Shown here: piece after piece, positions 36,939-47,091 of the stretch
Layout of the letters: every line of letters begins with the position of its first letter
Position numbering within the stretch: the stretch's first letter is position 1
Source of the DNA: Clostridium lentum
Lineage (GTDB): Bacteria; Bacillota; Clostridia; Clostridiales; Clostridiaceae
Direction of reading: 5' to 3'
DNA: 50,108 nt
Assembly: GCF_014287815.1 (NCBI RefSeq)
Contig: NZ_JACOOQ010000020.1
Coordinates: 1-50,108 of the forward strand
The notes under the pieces: generated by a model
Told to the model about the DNA's origin: nothing
The model's input: only the letters and a program-made list of their open reading frames with translations
The model's database searches: none
Program-made: the position numbers and the translations under genes

Positions 36939-38609
36939 ATGAAAAGCGATATACAGATAGCTCAAGAAGCTAAGATGAAAAATATAAGAGAAATTGCAGC
37001 AGGATTAAACTTAAGTGAAGATGACATTGATCAATATGGTAAATATAAATGTAAAATATCTTTAGATGTACTAGAAAGAAGTAAGGAAGAAAAAAAAGGA
37101 AAGCTAGTATTAGTAACAGCTATAAATCCAACACCAGCAGGAGAAGGTAAATCTACAGTAACTATTGGGCTTGGTCAGGCTTTGAATAAAAGAAATAAAA
37201 AAGCCATAGTAGCTTTAAGAGAACCATCTTTAGGACCTGTTTTTGGGTTGAAAGGTGGAGCAGCTGGTGGTGGATATGCACAAGTAGTTCCTATGGAAGA
37301 TATAAATCTTCATTTTACAGGAGATATGCATGCTATAACAACTGCTAATAATCTTTTGTGTGCAGCTATAGATAATCATATACATCATGGTAATACTCTA
37401 AGAATAGATGCAAGAAGAATAGTATTCAAAAGAGTTATGGATATGAATGATAGAGCTTTAAGAAACATAGTAGTGGGAATGGGTGGAAAAATAAATGGTT
37501 TCTTAAGAGAAGATGGCTTTATGATAACAGTAGCCTCAGAAATAATGGCAATTCTTTGTTTAGCTACTAGCCTGCAAGATTTAAAAGAAAGAATAGGCAA
37601 TATCATGGTTGCTTATGATTTAGACGGTAATCCAATTTATGCAAAGCAATTAGAAGTTCAAGGTGCCATGACATTATTAATGAAAGAAGCTATTAAACCA
37701 AACTTAGTACAGACTTTAGAAAATACCCCAGCAATAATTCATGGAGGACCTTTCGCCAATATAGCTCATGGATGTAACTCTATAATAGCAACAAAAATGG
37801 CTATGACTTTAGGCGATGTAGTTATTACAGAAGCAGGCTTTGGAGCAGATTTAGGAGCTGAAAAATTCTTAGATATAAAATGTAGATATGGTGATTTAAA
37901 GCCAGAATGTGTTGTTGTAGTAGCTACAATAAGAGCATTAAAACATCATGGTGGAGTAGCAAAGGCTCACTTAAATGATGAAAATGTTGAAGCACTTCAA
38001 AAAGGTGTAGTAAATTTAGAGAAACAAATTGAAAATATGAAGAAATATAACGTGCCAGTTGTTGTTGCAATAAATAAATTTGTCAGTGATAGTGAGGCTG
38101 AAATTAAATTTATTGAAGAATTCTGTAATGAAAGAGGCGTAAGAGTAGCATTATGTAATGTTTGGGAAAAAGGTGGAGAAGGAGGATTAGAATTAGCAGA
38201 TATAGTTAGTGATGTCTTAGAAAATAATTCTGCTGACTTTAAAGTTTTATATGATGAAAAAGATACAATAAAAGAAAAGATTGAGACTATTGCCAGAGAA
38301 ATATATGGAGCAAAAGGTGTAAATTACACTACAGCAGCTTGTAAGCAGATAGAAGAATTAGAAAAATTCAACCTTGATAAGTTACCTATATGTATGGCTA
38401 AGACACAATACTCATTGTCAGATAATCCTTCTCTTCTTGGAAGACCAGAAGGATTTGAGATAACAGTTAAAGAAGTAAGAGTATCAAATGGTGCTGGATT
38501 TATAGTAGCACTTACTGGTGATATAATGACAATGCCAGGATTACCAAAGGTTCCAGCCGCTAATAAGATAGATATTTTACAAAATGGCGAAATAATAGGT
38601 TTATTCTAA
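36939..38609 (+). CDS. fhs: formate--tetrahydrofolate ligase
   Basis: ATP-dependent formation of 10-formyl-tetrahydrofolate from formate, used in purine and fMet synthesis and in one-carbon metabolism of anaerobes. The P-loop is [18 protein letters not shown] (residues ~67-84). [20 protein letters not shown] and [14 protein letters not shown] are the next conserved blocks, and [19 protein letters not shown] is near the C-terminus. It has 556 residues, full length. The ATG follows GGAGGTAT. It sits alone between ftsH and coaX, a position not seen in B. subtilis, which lacks fhs. Confidence 0.96.
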   Translation: MKSDIQIAQEAKMKNIREIAAGLNLSEDDIDQYGKYKCKISLDVLERSKEEKKGKLVLVTAINPTPAGEGKSTVTIGLGQALNKRNKKAIVALREPSLGPVFGLKGGAAGGGYAQVVPMEDINLHFTGDMHAITTANNLLCAAIDNHIHHGNTLRIDARRIVFKRVMDMNDRALRNIVVGMGGKINGFLREDGFMITVASEIMAILCLATSLQDLKERIGNIMVAYDLDGNPIYAKQLEVQGAMTLLMKEAIKPNLVQTLENTPAIIHGGPFANIAHGCNSIIATKMAMTLGDVVITEAGFGADLGAEKFLDIKCRYGDLKPECVVVVATIRALKHHGGVAKAHLNDENVEALQKGVVNLEKQIENMKKYNVPVVVAINKFVSDSEAEIKFIEEFCNERGVRVALCNVWEKGGEGGLELADIVSDVLENNSADFKVLYDEKDTIKEKIETIAREIYGAKGVNYTTAACKQIEELEKFNLDKLPICMAKTQYSLSDNPSLLGRPEGFEITVKEVRVSNGAGFIVALTGDIMTMPGLPKVPAANKIDILQNGEIIGLF

Positions 38610-38628
38610 AATTTTACAAATATAATAC

Positions 38629-38656
38629 TTGACAAATAATATGTAATTGTTAAAAT
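38629..38656 (+). promoter_or_regulatory. predicted sigma-A promoter of coaX-dusB
   Basis: Consensus TTGACA (38629-38634) and TAAAAT (38651-38656), 16 bases apart. Confidence 0.6.
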
Positions 38657-38699
38657 TAGAGTGTTAATTTAAATTGTTACGTAATATTTGATAATAAAT

Positions 38700-38718
38700 G
38701 CAGCTTAAAGGCTGCTTT
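38700..38718 (+). other. small hairpin in the coaX leader
   Basis: GCAGC and GCTGC pair around TTAAAG, followed by TTTAATT. It lies downstream of the predicted promoter, so it could be a weak attenuator, or the terminator of fhs read-through. Only five base pairs. Confidence 0.3.
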
Positions 38719-38741
38719 AATTATATTAAGGTGGTGCTTTT

Positions 38742-39521
38742 ATGATTTTATTAGTAGATGTTGGAAATACTAATATAGTTATAGGTGTATATAAAGAAAA
38801 TGAATGTATAGTTAGTTGGAGAATCAGCACTGATACGAAAAAAACTTCAGATGAATATTCAATTCAAGTTATGCAATTACTTAATCAATATGATTTAAAT
38901 CCTAAAGAGGTTAAGGGTATAATAATATCATCTGTTGTACCAAATATAATGCATTCTTTAGAGAATATGGTTAGAAAAAGCTTCAATATTGAACCTATAG
39001 TTGTAGGGCCAGGGGTCAAAACAGGAATAAATATTAGATATGATAATCCTAAAGAAGTTGGTGCAGATAGAATAGTAAATTCTGTAGCGGCTCATGATAT
39101 TTATAAAAGAGATTTAATTATTTTAGACTTTGGAACTGCTACAACTTATTGTGCAGTAACAAAAGAAGGTGATTATTTAGGTGGATGTATATCTCCAGGA
39201 GTTAAAATTGCATCAGATGCATTATTTGAAAGAGCAGCTAAACTACCAAGAATAGAATTAGAAGTACCAAAGAGTGTTATTTGTAAGAATACTATAACAA
39301 GCATGCAAGCGGGAATACTATATGGGTATATAGGGCAGGTTGAATATATAGTAAGAAGAATGAAAAGAGAAATGAATGAACTTGGAATAGATAATCCATA
39401 TGTAATTGCTACAGGTGGATTGGCTAATTTAATAGCAAAAGAAACGAATATAATAGATAAAGTAGATTCAAGTTTAACTTTAGAGGGGTTAAGAATTATA
39501 TACGAAAAAAATAAGGAGTAA
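38742..39521 (+). CDS. coaX: type III pantothenate kinase
   Basis: First step of coenzyme A synthesis; ASKHA-fold kinase. The phosphate-1 loop is [17 protein letters not shown] (residues 1-17). Further blocks are [12 protein letters not shown], the phosphate-2 loop [11 protein letters not shown] and the [11 protein letters not shown] segment. It has 259 residues, normal. The ATG follows AAGGTGGTG. dusB starts 5 bases after it, so the two are co-transcribed. Confidence 0.96.
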   Translation: MILLVDVGNTNIVIGVYKENECIVSWRISTDTKKTSDEYSIQVMQLLNQYDLNPKEVKGIIISSVVPNIMHSLENMVRKSFNIEPIVVGPGVKTGINIRYDNPKEVGADRIVNSVAAHDIYKRDLIILDFGTATTYCAVTKEGDYLGGCISPGVKIASDALFERAAKLPRIELEVPKSVICKNTITSMQAGILYGYIGQVEYIVRRMKREMNELGIDNPYVIATGGLANLIAKETNIIDKVDSSLTLEGLRIIYEKNKE

Positions 39522-39526
39522 AACAA

Positions 39527-40510
39527 ATGAAAATAGGAAACCTTAATTTTGAAAATGGAGTTTTCTTAGCGCCTATGGCAGGTGTAACAGACATTTCTTT
39601 TAGAGGATTATGTAAAGAAATGGGTTGTGAACTTGTATATACTGAAATGGTAAGTGCTAAAGCCCTATATTATGGAAGTGAAAACACTAAAAGTTTACTA
39701 AGAATAGCAGAAGAAGAAATGCCAGTAGCAGCACAAATTTTTGGAAATGATCCTCAAATAATGGCTGAAATGGTACAAAGGCATTTTAACCCAAGGGAAG
39801 ATATATGTATTTTAGATATAAATATGGGATGTCCTGCTAATAAAATAACTAAGAATGGTGAAGGTTCAGCATTATTAAAGGATCCAAAGCTAGCCGGAAA
39901 TATAGTTGAAGCTATAAAAAAAGTTTCCACAAAGCCAGTTACTGTTAAGTTTAGAAAAGGATTTGATAATGAAAATATAAATGCAGTTGAATTCGCTAAA
40001 GTTATGGAGTCAGCAGGAGCTGATGCTATTGCAGTACATGGAAGAACTAAACAGCAAATGTACGAAGGTAAAGCTGATTGGGATATAATTGCTAAAGTAA
40101 AGCAAAGCGTAAGTATTCCTGTAATAGGAAATGGCGATGTTTTTACAGCAGAAGATGCGCTTAAGAGAAAAAAGGAAACAAATGTAGATGGAATTATGAT
40201 TGCTAGAGGAAGCATGGGTAATCCATGGATATTTAAACAGATAGATAATCTGTATAAAGGAAAAGAGCCTCTAATTATAACTCCGGAAGAAAAGATAAAA
40301 ATGTGTATAAGACATTATGAATTAGCTCTTAAATATGATGGAGAGCATAAAGCTGTAAGAGAGATGAGAAAACATTCATCATGGTATATTAAGGGATTAC
40401 ATAATAGTAGTGAAATAAGGAATATAATAAATACTGTAGATGATAGCGCTAGAGTTATGGAAATATTAGAGGAATATAGAGAAAGTTTAAGAAATATAGA
40501 AATTATATAA
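39527..40510 (+). CDS. dusB: tRNA-dihydrouridine synthase (DusB type)
   Basis: FMN-dependent reduction of uridines in the tRNA D-loop. The TIM-barrel start [16 protein letters not shown], the catalytic-Cys block [19 protein letters not shown] (Cys near residue 103), [11 protein letters not shown] and the FMN phosphate site GNGDV / [13 protein letters not shown] are all intact. It has 327 residues. The ATG follows AAGGAG. The order coaX...dusB...lysS matches the B. subtilis coaX-dusB-lysS region. Confidence 0.95.
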   Translation: MKIGNLNFENGVFLAPMAGVTDISFRGLCKEMGCELVYTEMVSAKALYYGSENTKSLLRIAEEEMPVAAQIFGNDPQIMAEMVQRHFNPREDICILDINMGCPANKITKNGEGSALLKDPKLAGNIVEAIKKVSTKPVTVKFRKGFDNENINAVEFAKVMESAGADAIAVHGRTKQQMYEGKADWDIIAKVKQSVSIPVIGNGDVFTAEDALKRKKETNVDGIMIARGSMGNPWIFKQIDNLYKGKEPLIITPEEKIKMCIRHYELALKYDGEHKAVREMRKHSSWYIKGLHNSSEIRNIINTVDDSARVMEILEEYRESLRNIEII

Positions 40511-40597
40511 TAATTTGTATATAATTATTATAGCAAAAATTATTAAAATGAATATAAATTAATTATCAAGGAATACTATCAGCAAATTATAGGTTTA

Positions 40598-40626
40598 TTG
40601 ACATATTAAATACGCTGATTTATAAT
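40598..40626 (+). promoter_or_regulatory. consensus sigma-A promoter of greA-lysS
   Basis: TTGACA (40598-40603), 17 bases, TATAAT (40621-40626): a perfect consensus. ATCAGC (40578-40583) and GCTGAT (40614-40619) form an inverted pair that brackets the -35. Confidence 0.8.
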
Positions 40627-40701
40627 ATTTAAAATGATTTCAAGAATAATAATCTATTAAAATAGACATCAGTAAAGTGAATGTTCGAAGGGGAGAAAGA
40701 T

Positions 40702-41184
40702 ATGAGCCAAACAAAACAATTCATAATGACTTATGAAGGTGTAAAAAAACTTGAAGAAGAGTTAGAATATTTAAAAACTGTAAAAAGAAAAGAAATTACT
40801 GAGAAAATCAAAGTAGCTTTAGGATATGGAGATTTAAGTGAAAACTCTGAATATGATGAAGCTAAGAACGATCAAGCATTTACAGAAGGAAGAATTCTTC
40901 AATTAGAAAATATGTTAAAGAATGCTGTAGTTGTTGATGAAAGTGAATTACCTAATGATGTAGTATCAGTTGGTTCTATTGTTAAAGTTAAAGATTATGA
41001 CTTTGATGAAGAGGTAGAATATTCAATTGTTGGTTCAGCAGAAGCAGATCCAATGAATTTTAAAATATCTAATGAATCACCAGTTGGAAGTGCTCTAGTA
41101 GGTAAAAAGGTTGGAGATATAGTTGAGGTTTCAGTACCAGACGGAATAAATAAGTTTGAAGTCTTAGGAATAAGAAGAGATTAA
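40702..41184 (+). CDS. greA: transcription elongation factor GreA
   Basis: Stimulates transcript cleavage by backtracked RNA polymerase. The N-terminal coiled coil (residues ~10-75) carries the acidic tip sequence [18 protein letters not shown]. The C-terminal FKBP-like domain has [10 protein letters not shown] and [14 protein letters not shown]. It has 160 residues. The ATG at 40702 is chosen because AAGGGGAG precedes it; the in-frame ATG at 40681 has no such site. It starts an operon with lysS, 14 bases downstream. Confidence 0.96.
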   Translation: MSQTKQFIMTYEGVKKLEEELEYLKTVKRKEITEKIKVALGYGDLSENSEYDEAKNDQAFTEGRILQLENMLKNAVVVDESELPNDVVSVGSIVKVKDYDFDEEVEYSIVGSAEADPMNFKISNESPVGSALVGKKVGDIVEVSVPDGINKFEVLGIRRD

Positions 41185-41198
41185 TTGGAGGGATACTA

Positions 41199-42710
41199 AT
41201 GTCAACTGAAGAAATGAATTTACAAGAGCTTGAGTCACAATTTAGTGAACAAGAATCTCTTAGAAGAGAAAAGTTAGTTAAATTACAAGAAGAAGGAAAA
41301 GATCCTTTTGATGTATATAAAGTAAAAAGAACTCATTCATCTAAGCAAGTTAAAGATAACTTCGAAGAATTAGAAGGAAAAGAAGTAACTGTTGCTGGAA
41401 GAATAATGTCTAAAAGAGGGCAAGGTAAAGTTGTGTTCTCTGATATATATGACAGAGATGGAAAAATTCAGCTTTTCATAAAAATTGATGAAGTTGGAGA
41501 AGAAGCTTTAAAACAATATAAGACTAATGATTTAGGTGACTGGGTTGCTGCTACAGGGGAAGTATTTAAAACTAAAACAGGTGAAGTATCTGTTAAAGTT
41601 AAAACTGTTGAATTAATCAGTAAGTCATTAAAACCATTACCAGAAAAATGGCATGGGTTAAAAGATCCAGATTTAAGATACAGACAAAGAGAAGTTGATA
41701 TTATAACTAATCCAGAAGTAAAAGATACTTTTATAAAGAGAAGTCAAATAATAAGTGGAATAAGAACATTCCTAGATAATAGAGGATTCTTAGAAGTTGA
41801 AACTCCAATGCTTGCTACTATAGCTGGTGGAGCTTCTGCAAGACCTTTTATTACTCACCACAACACTTTAGATTTAGATATGTTCTTAAGAATTGCTCCA
41901 GAATTATATTTAAAGAGATGTATTGTAGCTGGTTTTGAAAAAGTATATGAATTAGGAAGAACTTTCAGAAATGAAGGTATGTCAGTAAGACATAATCCTG
42001 AATTTACTATGATTGAATTATATCAAGCATTTGCTGATTACAATGATATGATGGAATTAACTGAAAACATGGTTGCAGAAGTATGTAAGAAGGTAAATGG
42101 AACTACTAAGGTTACTTATCAAGGAGCAGAAATAGACTTCATGCCACCTTGGAGAAGAATAACTATGGTTGATGCTGTTAAAGAATATGCAGGAGTTGAC
42201 TATAATGAATTTAAATCTGATGCAGATGCACAAGCTGTTGCTAAGGAAAAAAATTTAGAATTCTCTAAGCCGTTAAATACTGTAACTAAAGGTGAAGTGT
42301 TAAATGCTTTATATGAGGAATTCTGTGAAGAACACATGATTCAACCAACATTTATCATTGATTATCCGGTAGAGATTTCTCCTTTAACAAAGAAGAAGAG
42401 AGGAAATGAAATGTTTACTGAAAGATTTGAAGGATTCGTATTTGGTAGAGAATTATGTAATGCATATTCTGAATTAAATGACCCAATAGTTCAAAGAGAA
42501 AGATTTGCTCAACAAGAAAAAGAAAGAGAACTTGGTGATGATGAAGCTTACATGATTGATGAAGAATTCATGAGTGCTTTAGAAACAGGTATGCCACCAA
42601 CAGGAGGATTAGGAATAGGTATCGATAGATTAATAATGTTCTTAACTGATTCAGCATCAATAAGAGATGTTATACTATTCCCAACAATGAAACCATTAAA
42701 TAATAATTAG
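41199..42710 (+). CDS. lysS: lysyl-tRNA synthetase (class II)
   Basis: Charges tRNA-Lys. The N-terminal OB-fold (residues ~55-160, [20 protein letters not shown]) precedes the class IIb core: motif 1 region, motif 2 [21 protein letters not shown] and motif 3 [17 protein letters not shown]. It ends [13 protein letters not shown]. It has 503 residues, full length. The ATG follows TTGGAGGG. Unlike argS, asnS and glyS in this window it has no T-box, and its promoter is the greA one. The terminator after it is made from an IS end. Confidence 0.97.
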   Translation: MSTEEMNLQELESQFSEQESLRREKLVKLQEEGKDPFDVYKVKRTHSSKQVKDNFEELEGKEVTVAGRIMSKRGQGKVVFSDIYDRDGKIQLFIKIDEVGEEALKQYKTNDLGDWVAATGEVFKTKTGEVSVKVKTVELISKSLKPLPEKWHGLKDPDLRYRQREVDIITNPEVKDTFIKRSQIISGIRTFLDNRGFLEVETPMLATIAGGASARPFITHHNTLDLDMFLRIAPELYLKRCIVAGFEKVYELGRTFRNEGMSVRHNPEFTMIELYQAFADYNDMMELTENMVAEVCKKVNGTTKVTYQGAEIDFMPPWRRITMVDAVKEYAGVDYNEFKSDADAQAVAKEKNLEFSKPLNTVTKGEVLNALYEEFCEEHMIQPTFIIDYPVEISPLTKKKRGNEMFTERFEGFVFGRELCNAYSELNDPIVQRERFAQQEKERELGDDEAYMIDEEFMSALETGMPPTGGLGIGIDRLIMFLTDSASIRDVILFPTMKPLNNN

Positions 42711-42718
42711 TATTTTAA

Positions 42719-42769
42719 AGGGGCTGTTGCAAAATGATTTTTAATCATTTTGTAGCGGCCTCTTTTTTT
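42719..42769 (+). terminator. terminator of lysS formed by the IS1182-type end
   Basis: A 20-base 5' arm (42719-42738) pairs completely with 42744-42763, with 16 Watson-Crick and 4 G-U pairs and a five-base loop, followed by TTTTTTT. The terminal inverted repeat of the IS lies within the 5' arm. Confidence 0.85.
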
Positions 42770-43502
42770 AAATGTAAAAATCTTCTGAACCCATGATCTT
42801 CCTTAATTACCCCAAATGTACCCTCTGCTTGAATAGACCTATTCATTCTTAGTATTATTCCTTATTTTCATTAATTATTTTATTTAAATCATCAATTATT
42901 TCTGAATATAGAGTAACATTTAAGCTATCGCTATCGGTAGCGTAGCACTTACCAAACTCTTCGTTTATTTCATTAACTTTTTCAATCATTTTTTTCTTAA
43001 GTTTTCTTTCAAATTTATCAACACTTTTCTTCCAAACAAATGAGTATTTATTTGAATTGGCTTCTATCTTAGTCCCATTAATAAATATATTTTTATAGTC
43101 TATTTCACCTAACTCACCTAATTTCATCACAAATTGATAAAATAAATTTTCACAACATTTTTTTAATCTACCAGTTCTAAATCTTGATATAGTTGAGTAG
43201 CTAGGAGATTTTTCGCCTTGTAGTAACCACATAAAATTTATATCTCTTTTACATGCTTTTTCTATCTCTCGTCAACTGTGAATATCATTTAAGTTTGCAT
43301 AAACTAATACCATAAAAAGAGTCTTTGGTGAGATTGCTGGATTTCTACCATTTGTAGAGTATGCATTATATAATTCTGAATAATCTAGTCCCTCCAATAC
43401 TGTGCTTAGCAATCTAACAGAATCAGTTTCTGGTATCATAATTTCTAGATCTATTGGCAATACTAATTGTTGATTAGTATTGTATAAACTGAATATGTTC
43501 AT
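42745..43502 (-). pseudogene. IS1182-family transposase, nonsense mutation and core deletion
   Basis: From the ATG at 43502 the frame gives the family N-terminus (YNTNQQLVLPIDLEIMIP, then GRNPAISPKTLFMVLVYA). It hits TGA at 43272-43274, and continues in the same frame with REIEKACKRDINFMWLLQG to a stop at 42855. It is thus a point nonsense, not a frameshift. A separate short stretch (42745-42849) encodes the C-terminal RMNRSIQAEGTFGVIKEDHG and FRRFLHL. The DDE catalytic core between these parts is missing. No functional protein can be made. Confidence 0.85.
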
Positions 43503-43519
43503 AATTTAAGTTTATGCAA

Positions 43520-43549
43520 AAAAGGTGGATTCTATCAAATCCACCTTTT
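43520..43549 (-). terminator. terminator inside the right end of the IS, minus strand
   Basis: AAAAGGTGGATT and AATCCACCTTTT are perfect 12-base complements. On the minus strand six U follow, so transcripts coming from the deacetylase gene would stop before the transposase. Confidence 0.75.
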
Positions 43550-43560
43550 CCCATATAATC

Positions 43561-43593
43561 GGCTAGTTGCTTTTGCAACAGCCTCATTTTTTT
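43561..43593 (+). terminator. outward terminator at the right IS end, plus strand
   Basis: GGCT-A-GTTGC pairs with GCAACAGCC (one bulged A) around TTTT, followed by TCA and seven T on the plus strand. The right inverted repeat forms the 3' arm. Confidence 0.6.
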
Positions 43594-44560
43594 ATTTAAT
43601 TGTTCTAAATTCATATCCTTGACTTTGTAAATATTCAATTATTCTTGGAAGAGCTTTTACAGTTTCTTCTTTTCCATAAGTATCATGCATTAATAAAACA
43701 ACACTATCTGCATTAGGTCCTAAAGCTTCTACACTTTCTTTAGTACATTGTACTAATTGATCTGCATTTTTCTTTGGACCTTCAGCATCTTTATCTAAGG
43801 CATTCCAGTCTACATTGTAATATCCGTCTTGTTCCATAGCCTCTTTCATAGCTGTACGCCCATCCCATGACCAATATCCACCAGGTAATCTAATAACTCT
43901 TGTTGTAAAGTCTTTTCCTAGTACCTCTTTCATTGCATTTTCATTTTTTTGAAGGTCAGATACAATATTATTTACATTCATAACTTTATTAGGATATAAG
44001 TATGAATAATTATGACTATATGTATGATTTCCTATTGCATGTCCTCTAGCAACCTCCTTTTTTAGTAATGCTTTTGCTTGATCATTAGCATCTATTGATG
44101 TTCCTAAAACAAAGAATGTTGCCTTTACATTATATTTATCTAATACATCTAATACACCTGGCGTATTAGTCGGTGATGGACCATCATCAAAAGTTAAATA
44201 AACAACCTTTTTACCATCTGTTCTTACTGGATATGTCTTAGTTCTATTTAAAAGTCCTTTAGTATTTGCTGCAACAACAGCTGCATCATCTGCATTAGGG
44301 TCCTCTTCAAAGGATGTATACCCACTATTATCTAATTTAGGAGTTTCTATTTCCTCCTTATTTTCTGTTTCTTCAGTATTATTGGATTGTTCACTATCAC
44401 TTGTCCTATTATTTTCCATTTGTAAATTTTGATTTTCACGTTTAGGAATAAATTTAACTCCTACAAATACTGTAATTACTATTAAAATACGTATTGCTAA
44501 TATTGCCCTTTTTCTTTGCCTTTTCTTCTTTTTATTAAATCTTTTTTTCTTATGATTCAT
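43592..44560 (-). CDS. polysaccharide deacetylase (NodB domain), probable peptidoglycan or GlcNAc deacetylase
   Basis: Type II membrane or secreted protein of 322 residues: a very basic N-tail (MNHKKKRFNKKKKRQRKR), one membrane helix (~20-38), a low-complexity acidic/Asn linker (~45-90) and the catalytic NodB domain (~115-322). The motifs TFDDGPS (metal Asp and base), HTYSHN (metal His pair), RLPGGYWSWDGR, DWNALDKD and LLMHDTYGKEETV are intact, so activity is likely. Deacetylation of wall glycan protects against lysozyme; the exact substrate is an inference. The ATG lies behind TGGAGGG. It is monocistronic, with the IS terminator just downstream. Confidence 0.9.
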   Translation of the reverse strand: MNHKKKRFNKKKKRQRKRAILAIRILIVITVFVGVKFIPKRENQNLQMENNRTSDSEQSNNTEETENKEEIETPKLDNSGYTSFEEDPNADDAAVVAANTKGLLNRTKTYPVRTDGKKVVYLTFDDGPSPTNTPGVLDVLDKYNVKATFFVLGTSIDANDQAKALLKKEVARGHAIGNHTYSHNYSYLYPNKVMNVNNIVSDLQKNENAMKEVLGKDFTTRVIRLPGGYWSWDGRTAMKEAMEQDGYYNVDWNALDKDAEGPKKNADQLVQCTKESVEALGPNADSVVLLMHDTYGKEETVKALPRIIEYLQSQGYEFRTIK

Positions 44561-44735
44561 TATTTTATGTTTCCCTCCACAACTTTTTGTCTAATTCATT
44601 TTATTATAAATCTGCTCTTTTTTCTAATAATACTATACAACATATCTATATATAAATTCGTTACAAAAGTTTTTGTAATTTATAAGAAAATTATAAGATT
44701 AAAAGTAAAATTTAAAAAAAAATTAAAAAAAGGGG

Positions 44736-44764
44736 TTGCATTTTTAAAAATTACTATATATAAT
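44736..44764 (+). promoter_or_regulatory. predicted sigma-A promoter of the tRNA-Asn array
   Basis: TTGCAT (44736-44741) and TATAAT (44759-44764) with a 17-base spacer, ending 17 bases before the first tRNA. A-rich sequence upstream may act as an UP element. Confidence 0.7.
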
Positions 44765-44781
44765 ATTCATTGTGGTAACGT

Positions 44782-44856
<75 letters not shown>

Positions 44857-44888
44857 CTTTAAATTTAAAAGATATAAAATAATAGTAT

Positions 44889-44963
<75 letters not shown>

Positions 44964-44995
44964 CTTTAAATTTAAAAGACACAAAATAATAATAT

Positions 44996-45070
<75 letters not shown>

Positions 45071-45103
45071 CTTTAAATTTATAAAGACACAAAATAATAA
45101 TAT

Positions 45104-45178
<75 letters not shown>

Positions 45179-45188
45179 CTTTTATTTT

Positions 45189-45240
45189 AAAAGAGTTTTA
45201 TATGAACAGATATTATCTGCTTATATAAAACTCTTTTTTT
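45189..45240 (+). terminator. intrinsic terminator of the tRNA-Asn array
   Basis: AAAAGAGTTTTATA pairs perfectly with TATAAAACTCTTTT. An inner CAGATA/TATCTG stem extends it, and T follows. Confidence 0.9.
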
Positions 45241-45280
45241 CTTTATAGTATAATTGTTTTAATAAAATTTTAGAGGATAC

Positions 45281-45308
45281 TTGACATATAAATCGCATTT
45301 GATAAAAT
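45281..45308 (+). promoter_or_regulatory. predicted sigma-A promoter of glyS
   Basis: TTGACA (45281-45286) and TAAAAT (45303-45308), 16 bases apart, just upstream of the T-box. Confidence 0.65.
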
Positions 45309-45330
45309 TAAGGTATAATTTAATATATGC

Positions 45331-45509
45331 AGTGAAAAAGAAGAGTAATTTTAATATATTCTTTTAGAGAGATGATGGCTGGTGAGAATCATTAGAATGT
45401 TAAAATGAAGGGAACTTTTGAGCATAGTATGTGAAAGTTGGGCTTATGCCAAGAAGGGTGGAACCGCGGAATGATAATTTCGTCCCTTTATGGTATTAAG
45501 GCTTTTTTT
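45331..45509 (+). promoter_or_regulatory. T-box riboswitch, glycine-type, upstream of glyS
   Basis: Core AGGGTGGAACCGCGG at 45455-45469 and AGTA at the specifier loop. Stem ATTTTAA/TTAAAAT leads to GAAG followed by GGA (45411-45413), a glycine codon read as specifier. The distal loop AGAGAGATGATGG is typical. The attenuator is weak: CGTCCCTT is followed by only AAGG rather than a full complement, then CTTTTTTT (45503-45509). Glycine T-boxes usually lack Stem II, and this leader is short in agreement. Confidence 0.88.
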
Positions 45510-45539
45510 AATACATAAAATTATTTTGGAGGTAAAAAG

Positions 45540-46931
45540 ATGGCAGTAGAAAAAACTATGGATAAAATAGTAGCTCTATGTAAAAGCAGAGGGTTTGTAT
45601 TCCCTGGATCAGATATATATGGAGGATTAGCAAATTCATGGGATTACGGCCCATTAGGAGTAGAATTTAAAAACAATGTAAAAAAAGCATGGTGGAAAAA
45701 ATTCGTACAAGAAAGTCCTTATAATGTAGGTGTTGATTGTGCAATATTAATGAATCCACAAGTTTGGGTTGCATCAGGACACGTTGGAGGATTTTCAGAT
45801 CCCTTAATGGATTGTAAAGAATGTAAAGCTAGATTTAGAGCTGACAAGTTAGTTGAAGATCATATGACTGAAAATGGTGCAGAAGTTGCTTCAGCAGATG
45901 GTTGGACAAATGAACAGTTAATGGAGTATATAACTAAAAATAACATAGTATGTCCTAAGTGTGGTAAATTAAACTACACTGAAATAAGAAAGTTCAACTT
46001 AATGTTTAAAACTTTCCAAGGTATAACTGAGGATTCTTCAAGTGAAATATTTTTAAGACCAGAAACAGCTCAAGGTATATTTGTTAACTTTAAAAATGTT
46101 CAAAGATCTTCAAGAAAGAAAGTTCCATTTGGTATAGCACAAATAGGTAAATCTTTCAGAAATGAAATTACACCAGGGAACTTTACATTTAGAACAAGAG
46201 AATTCGAACAAATGGAATTGGAGTTTTTCTGTAAGCCAGGAACTGACTTAGAATGGTTTGGATTCTGGAAGGATTATTGCTGGAATTTCTTAATGAACTT
46301 AGGTGTTAATAAAGATAACTTAAGAATAAGAGATCACGGACAAGAAGAATTATCATTCTATTCAAATGCTACATCTGATATAGAATACTTATTCCCATTT
46401 GGTTGGGGAGAATTATGGGGCATAGCAGATAGAACTGACTACGATCTAAATAAGCATGCTGAACATTCAGGAACAGATATGACATATATGGATCCTACTA
46501 CAAATGAAAAGTATGTACCATATGTTATAGAACCATCATTAGGAGCTGATAGAGTTACTTTAGCATTCTTAGTAGATGCATATGATGAAGAGGAATTAGA
46601 AGGTGGAGATGTTAGAACAGTACTTCATTTACATCCAGCTTTAGCTCCATATAAAGCAGCTGTATTACCATTATCTAAAAAGCTTTCTGAAAAGGCTGAT
46701 GAAGTGTACTCATTATTAGCTAAGAACTTCAACATAGAATATGATGAAACAGGAAGTATTGGTAAGAGATATAGAAGACAAGATGAAATTGGTACTCCAT
46801 TCTGTATTACTGTTGACTTTGAAACAGAAAATGATGGATGTGTTACTATAAGACATAGAGATAGTATGACTCAAGAAAGAGTTAAGATAGAAGAATTAAA
46901 TGATTTTATAGCTAAGAGTTTAGAATTTTAG
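45540..46931 (+). CDS. glyS: glycyl-tRNA synthetase (dimeric, single-chain type)
   Basis: Class IIa synthetase that charges tRNA-Gly; alpha2 form, not the alpha2-beta2 GlyQ/GlyS. Features are [20 protein letters not shown] at the N-terminus, two Cys pairs of a zinc-like insert (CKECKARF and CPKCGK), motif 2 [20 protein letters not shown], motif 3 [13 protein letters not shown] and the C-terminal anticodon domain ([15 protein letters not shown]). It has 463 residues. The ATG follows TTGGAGG. It is controlled by the glycine T-box and ends at its own terminator. Confidence 0.96.
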   Translation: MAVEKTMDKIVALCKSRGFVFPGSDIYGGLANSWDYGPLGVEFKNNVKKAWWKKFVQESPYNVGVDCAILMNPQVWVASGHVGGFSDPLMDCKECKARFRADKLVEDHMTENGAEVASADGWTNEQLMEYITKNNIVCPKCGKLNYTEIRKFNLMFKTFQGITEDSSSEIFLRPETAQGIFVNFKNVQRSSRKKVPFGIAQIGKSFRNEITPGNFTFRTREFEQMELEFFCKPGTDLEWFGFWKDYCWNFLMNLGVNKDNLRIRDHGQEELSFYSNATSDIEYLFPFGWGELWGIADRTDYDLNKHAEHSGTDMTYMDPTTNEKYVPYVIEPSLGADRVTLAFLVDAYDEEELEGGDVRTVLHLHPALAPYKAAVLPLSKKLSEKADEVYSLLAKNFNIEYDETGSIGKRYRRQDEIGTPFCITVDFETENDGCVTIRHRDSMTQERVKIEELNDFIAKSLEF

Positions 46932-46938
46932 TTAAGGG

Positions 46939-46967
46939 AGAGAAGCTTTAAGCTTCTTTCTTTTTTT
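46939..46967 (+). terminator. intrinsic terminator of glyS
   Basis: AGAAGCT pairs with AGCTTCT around TTA, extended by two weaker pairs and followed by T. Confidence 0.75.
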
Positions 46968-47091
46968 GCATGAAAATTCATGTAAATTAATGGAAATAAT
47001 TATGGAATATAATTTTCTATAATGTTATAATTATAATAAATTTTAAAATGAAGCTATATTAAATGAAAAAGAAAATTGGTGTGGAGGAAAG

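Larger units (their letters stand above)
42721..43584 (-). mobile_element. internally deleted IS1182-type element, ~0.86 kb
   Basis: Perfect 13-base inverted ends GGCTGTTGCAAAA (42722-42734) and TTTTGCAACAGCC (43571-43583) bound a minus-strand transposase relic. Full IS1182-type elements are roughly 1.5-2 kb; this copy has only the first part and the last ~35 codons of the gene. It lies between lysS and the deacetylase. A target duplication could not be assigned with confidence. It could still be moved in trans if an active relative exists. Confidence 0.8.

Noticed and set aside
42855..43232. Separate 125-residue minus-strand gene near lysS
   Set aside because: It is in the same frame as the upstream transposase fragment and is only cut off by the TGA at 43272; it is part of the IS pseudogene.
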